From NCBI GenBank assembly GCA_040507245.1, contig JBEVVH010000001.1, positions 24,182 to 88,181 of the forward strand: DNA of 64,000 nucleotides, written 5' to 3'. The DNA comes from Thiodiazotropha sp040507245. GTDB taxonomy: Bacteria > Pseudomonadota > Gammaproteobacteria > Chromatiales > Chromatiaceae. Below the pieces are notes generated by a model. That model ran no database searches, was not told the DNA's origin, and saw nothing but the letters and a program-made list of their open reading frames with translations. Shown here piece by piece: positions 63,954 through 64,000 of this stretch. A program made the position numbers and the translations under genes. Position 1 is the stretch's first letter; every line of letters starts with the position of its first letter.

Positions 63954-64000
63954 ATGGAAGAGAAAATCGATGCAAGAAAATTACCACGCGAAGTGCTTGA
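63954..64000 (+). CDS. Start of a probable IS630-type transposase (3'-partial)
   Basis: Only 15 codons are visible (MEEKIDARKLPREVL). The IDARKLP..vLE start is reminiscent of IS630-family transposases. Just upstream, AGTATAT / ATATACT (63929-63945) forms a small inverted repeat. No complete terminal repeat can be defined. Tentative. Confidence 0.4.
   Translation, partial: MEEKIDARKLPREVL

Noticed and set aside
1..64000. CRISPR arrays, tRNA or rRNA genes
   Set aside because: No direct-repeat spacer array or recognisable cloverleaf or rRNA sequence was found by eye; a tRNA scan would settle this.

Overview
The window looks like part of the chromosome of a sulfur-oxidising gammaproteobacterium of the Chromatiales / purple-sulfur-bacterium-relative type (free-living or symbiotic thiotroph). 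The main reason is a complete oxidative-type dsr cluster in the order known from Allochromatium vinosum, dsrABEFHCMKLJOPNRS (dsrA cut by the window start). A separate soxYZ pair, a cbb3 oxidase cluster and a surE-pcm-nlpD-rpoS block agree with this. I saw no tRNA, rRNA or CRISPR array. Assignments rest on reading motifs and gene order by eye; no database search was run.

Layout. 1-13932 (+): dsr locus for oxidation of stored or intermediate sulfur. DsrAB is the siroheme sulfite reductase, DsrEFH and DsrC pass sulfur as persulfide, DsrMKJOP is the membrane electron-transfer complex, DsrL the NAD(P)H-linked flavoprotein, DsrN the siroheme amidase, and DsrR/DsrS are accessory. Strong hairpins lie between dsrA/dsrB and dsrC/dsrM, and an intrinsic terminator separates dsrP from dsrN. 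A 10-N assembly gap lies in the first codons of dsrB. 13969-15082 (-): grxC-hslR-Cys-rich orphan. 15326-17971: pepN. 18174-22197 (+): CYTH/CHAD protein, ParA-type ATPase and an ABC-2 exporter. 22279-24865 (-): two tandem paralogous LolA-like periplasmic proteins and a small exported protein. Rhodanese and an LpxL-type acyltransferase follow, divergently.

27261-30142 (+): membrane-anchored VWA protein and an acidic single-TM partner whose reading frame is broken by an in-frame TAG. A bidirectional terminator separates it from soxYZ (-). Then come a BepA-like M48 protease, a monoheme Tll0287-like cytochrome, and a three-gene (-) MoxR/VWA-metallopeptidase operon. 37007-41862: Smr protein, then surE, pcm, a YqaA-type membrane protein, nlpD and rpoS.

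41872-51449 (+): an FNR regulator with all four Fe-S cysteines, two FNR-type boxes, then ccoNOQP, a 41-aa membrane peptide and a terminator, then ccoG, ccoH, ccoI and ccoS: a full cbb3 structural and maturation set for micro-oxic respiration. 51472-54052: small and hypothetical proteins. 54197-57939: alaC-hom-thrC for amino acid synthesis, with an unusual Cys-rich loop in ThrC. 57958-63878: a phosphoglycerate-mutase-like gene, then an exosortase/EPS cluster (exosortase-EpsI fusion, polysaccharide deacetylase, low-Mr phosphatase, two alpha/beta hydrolases). The exosortase appears to have lost its N-terminal segment where it abuts the preceding gene. The window ends in the first codons of what looks like an IS630-type transposase.

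The items I rate most worth checking are the TAG-split acidic protein, the truncated exosortase junction, the hairpins that could set unequal dsr and cco expression, the CcoM-like micro-ORF, and the Cys-rich insertion in threonine synthase. I did not identify a clearly new defence or biosynthetic system.
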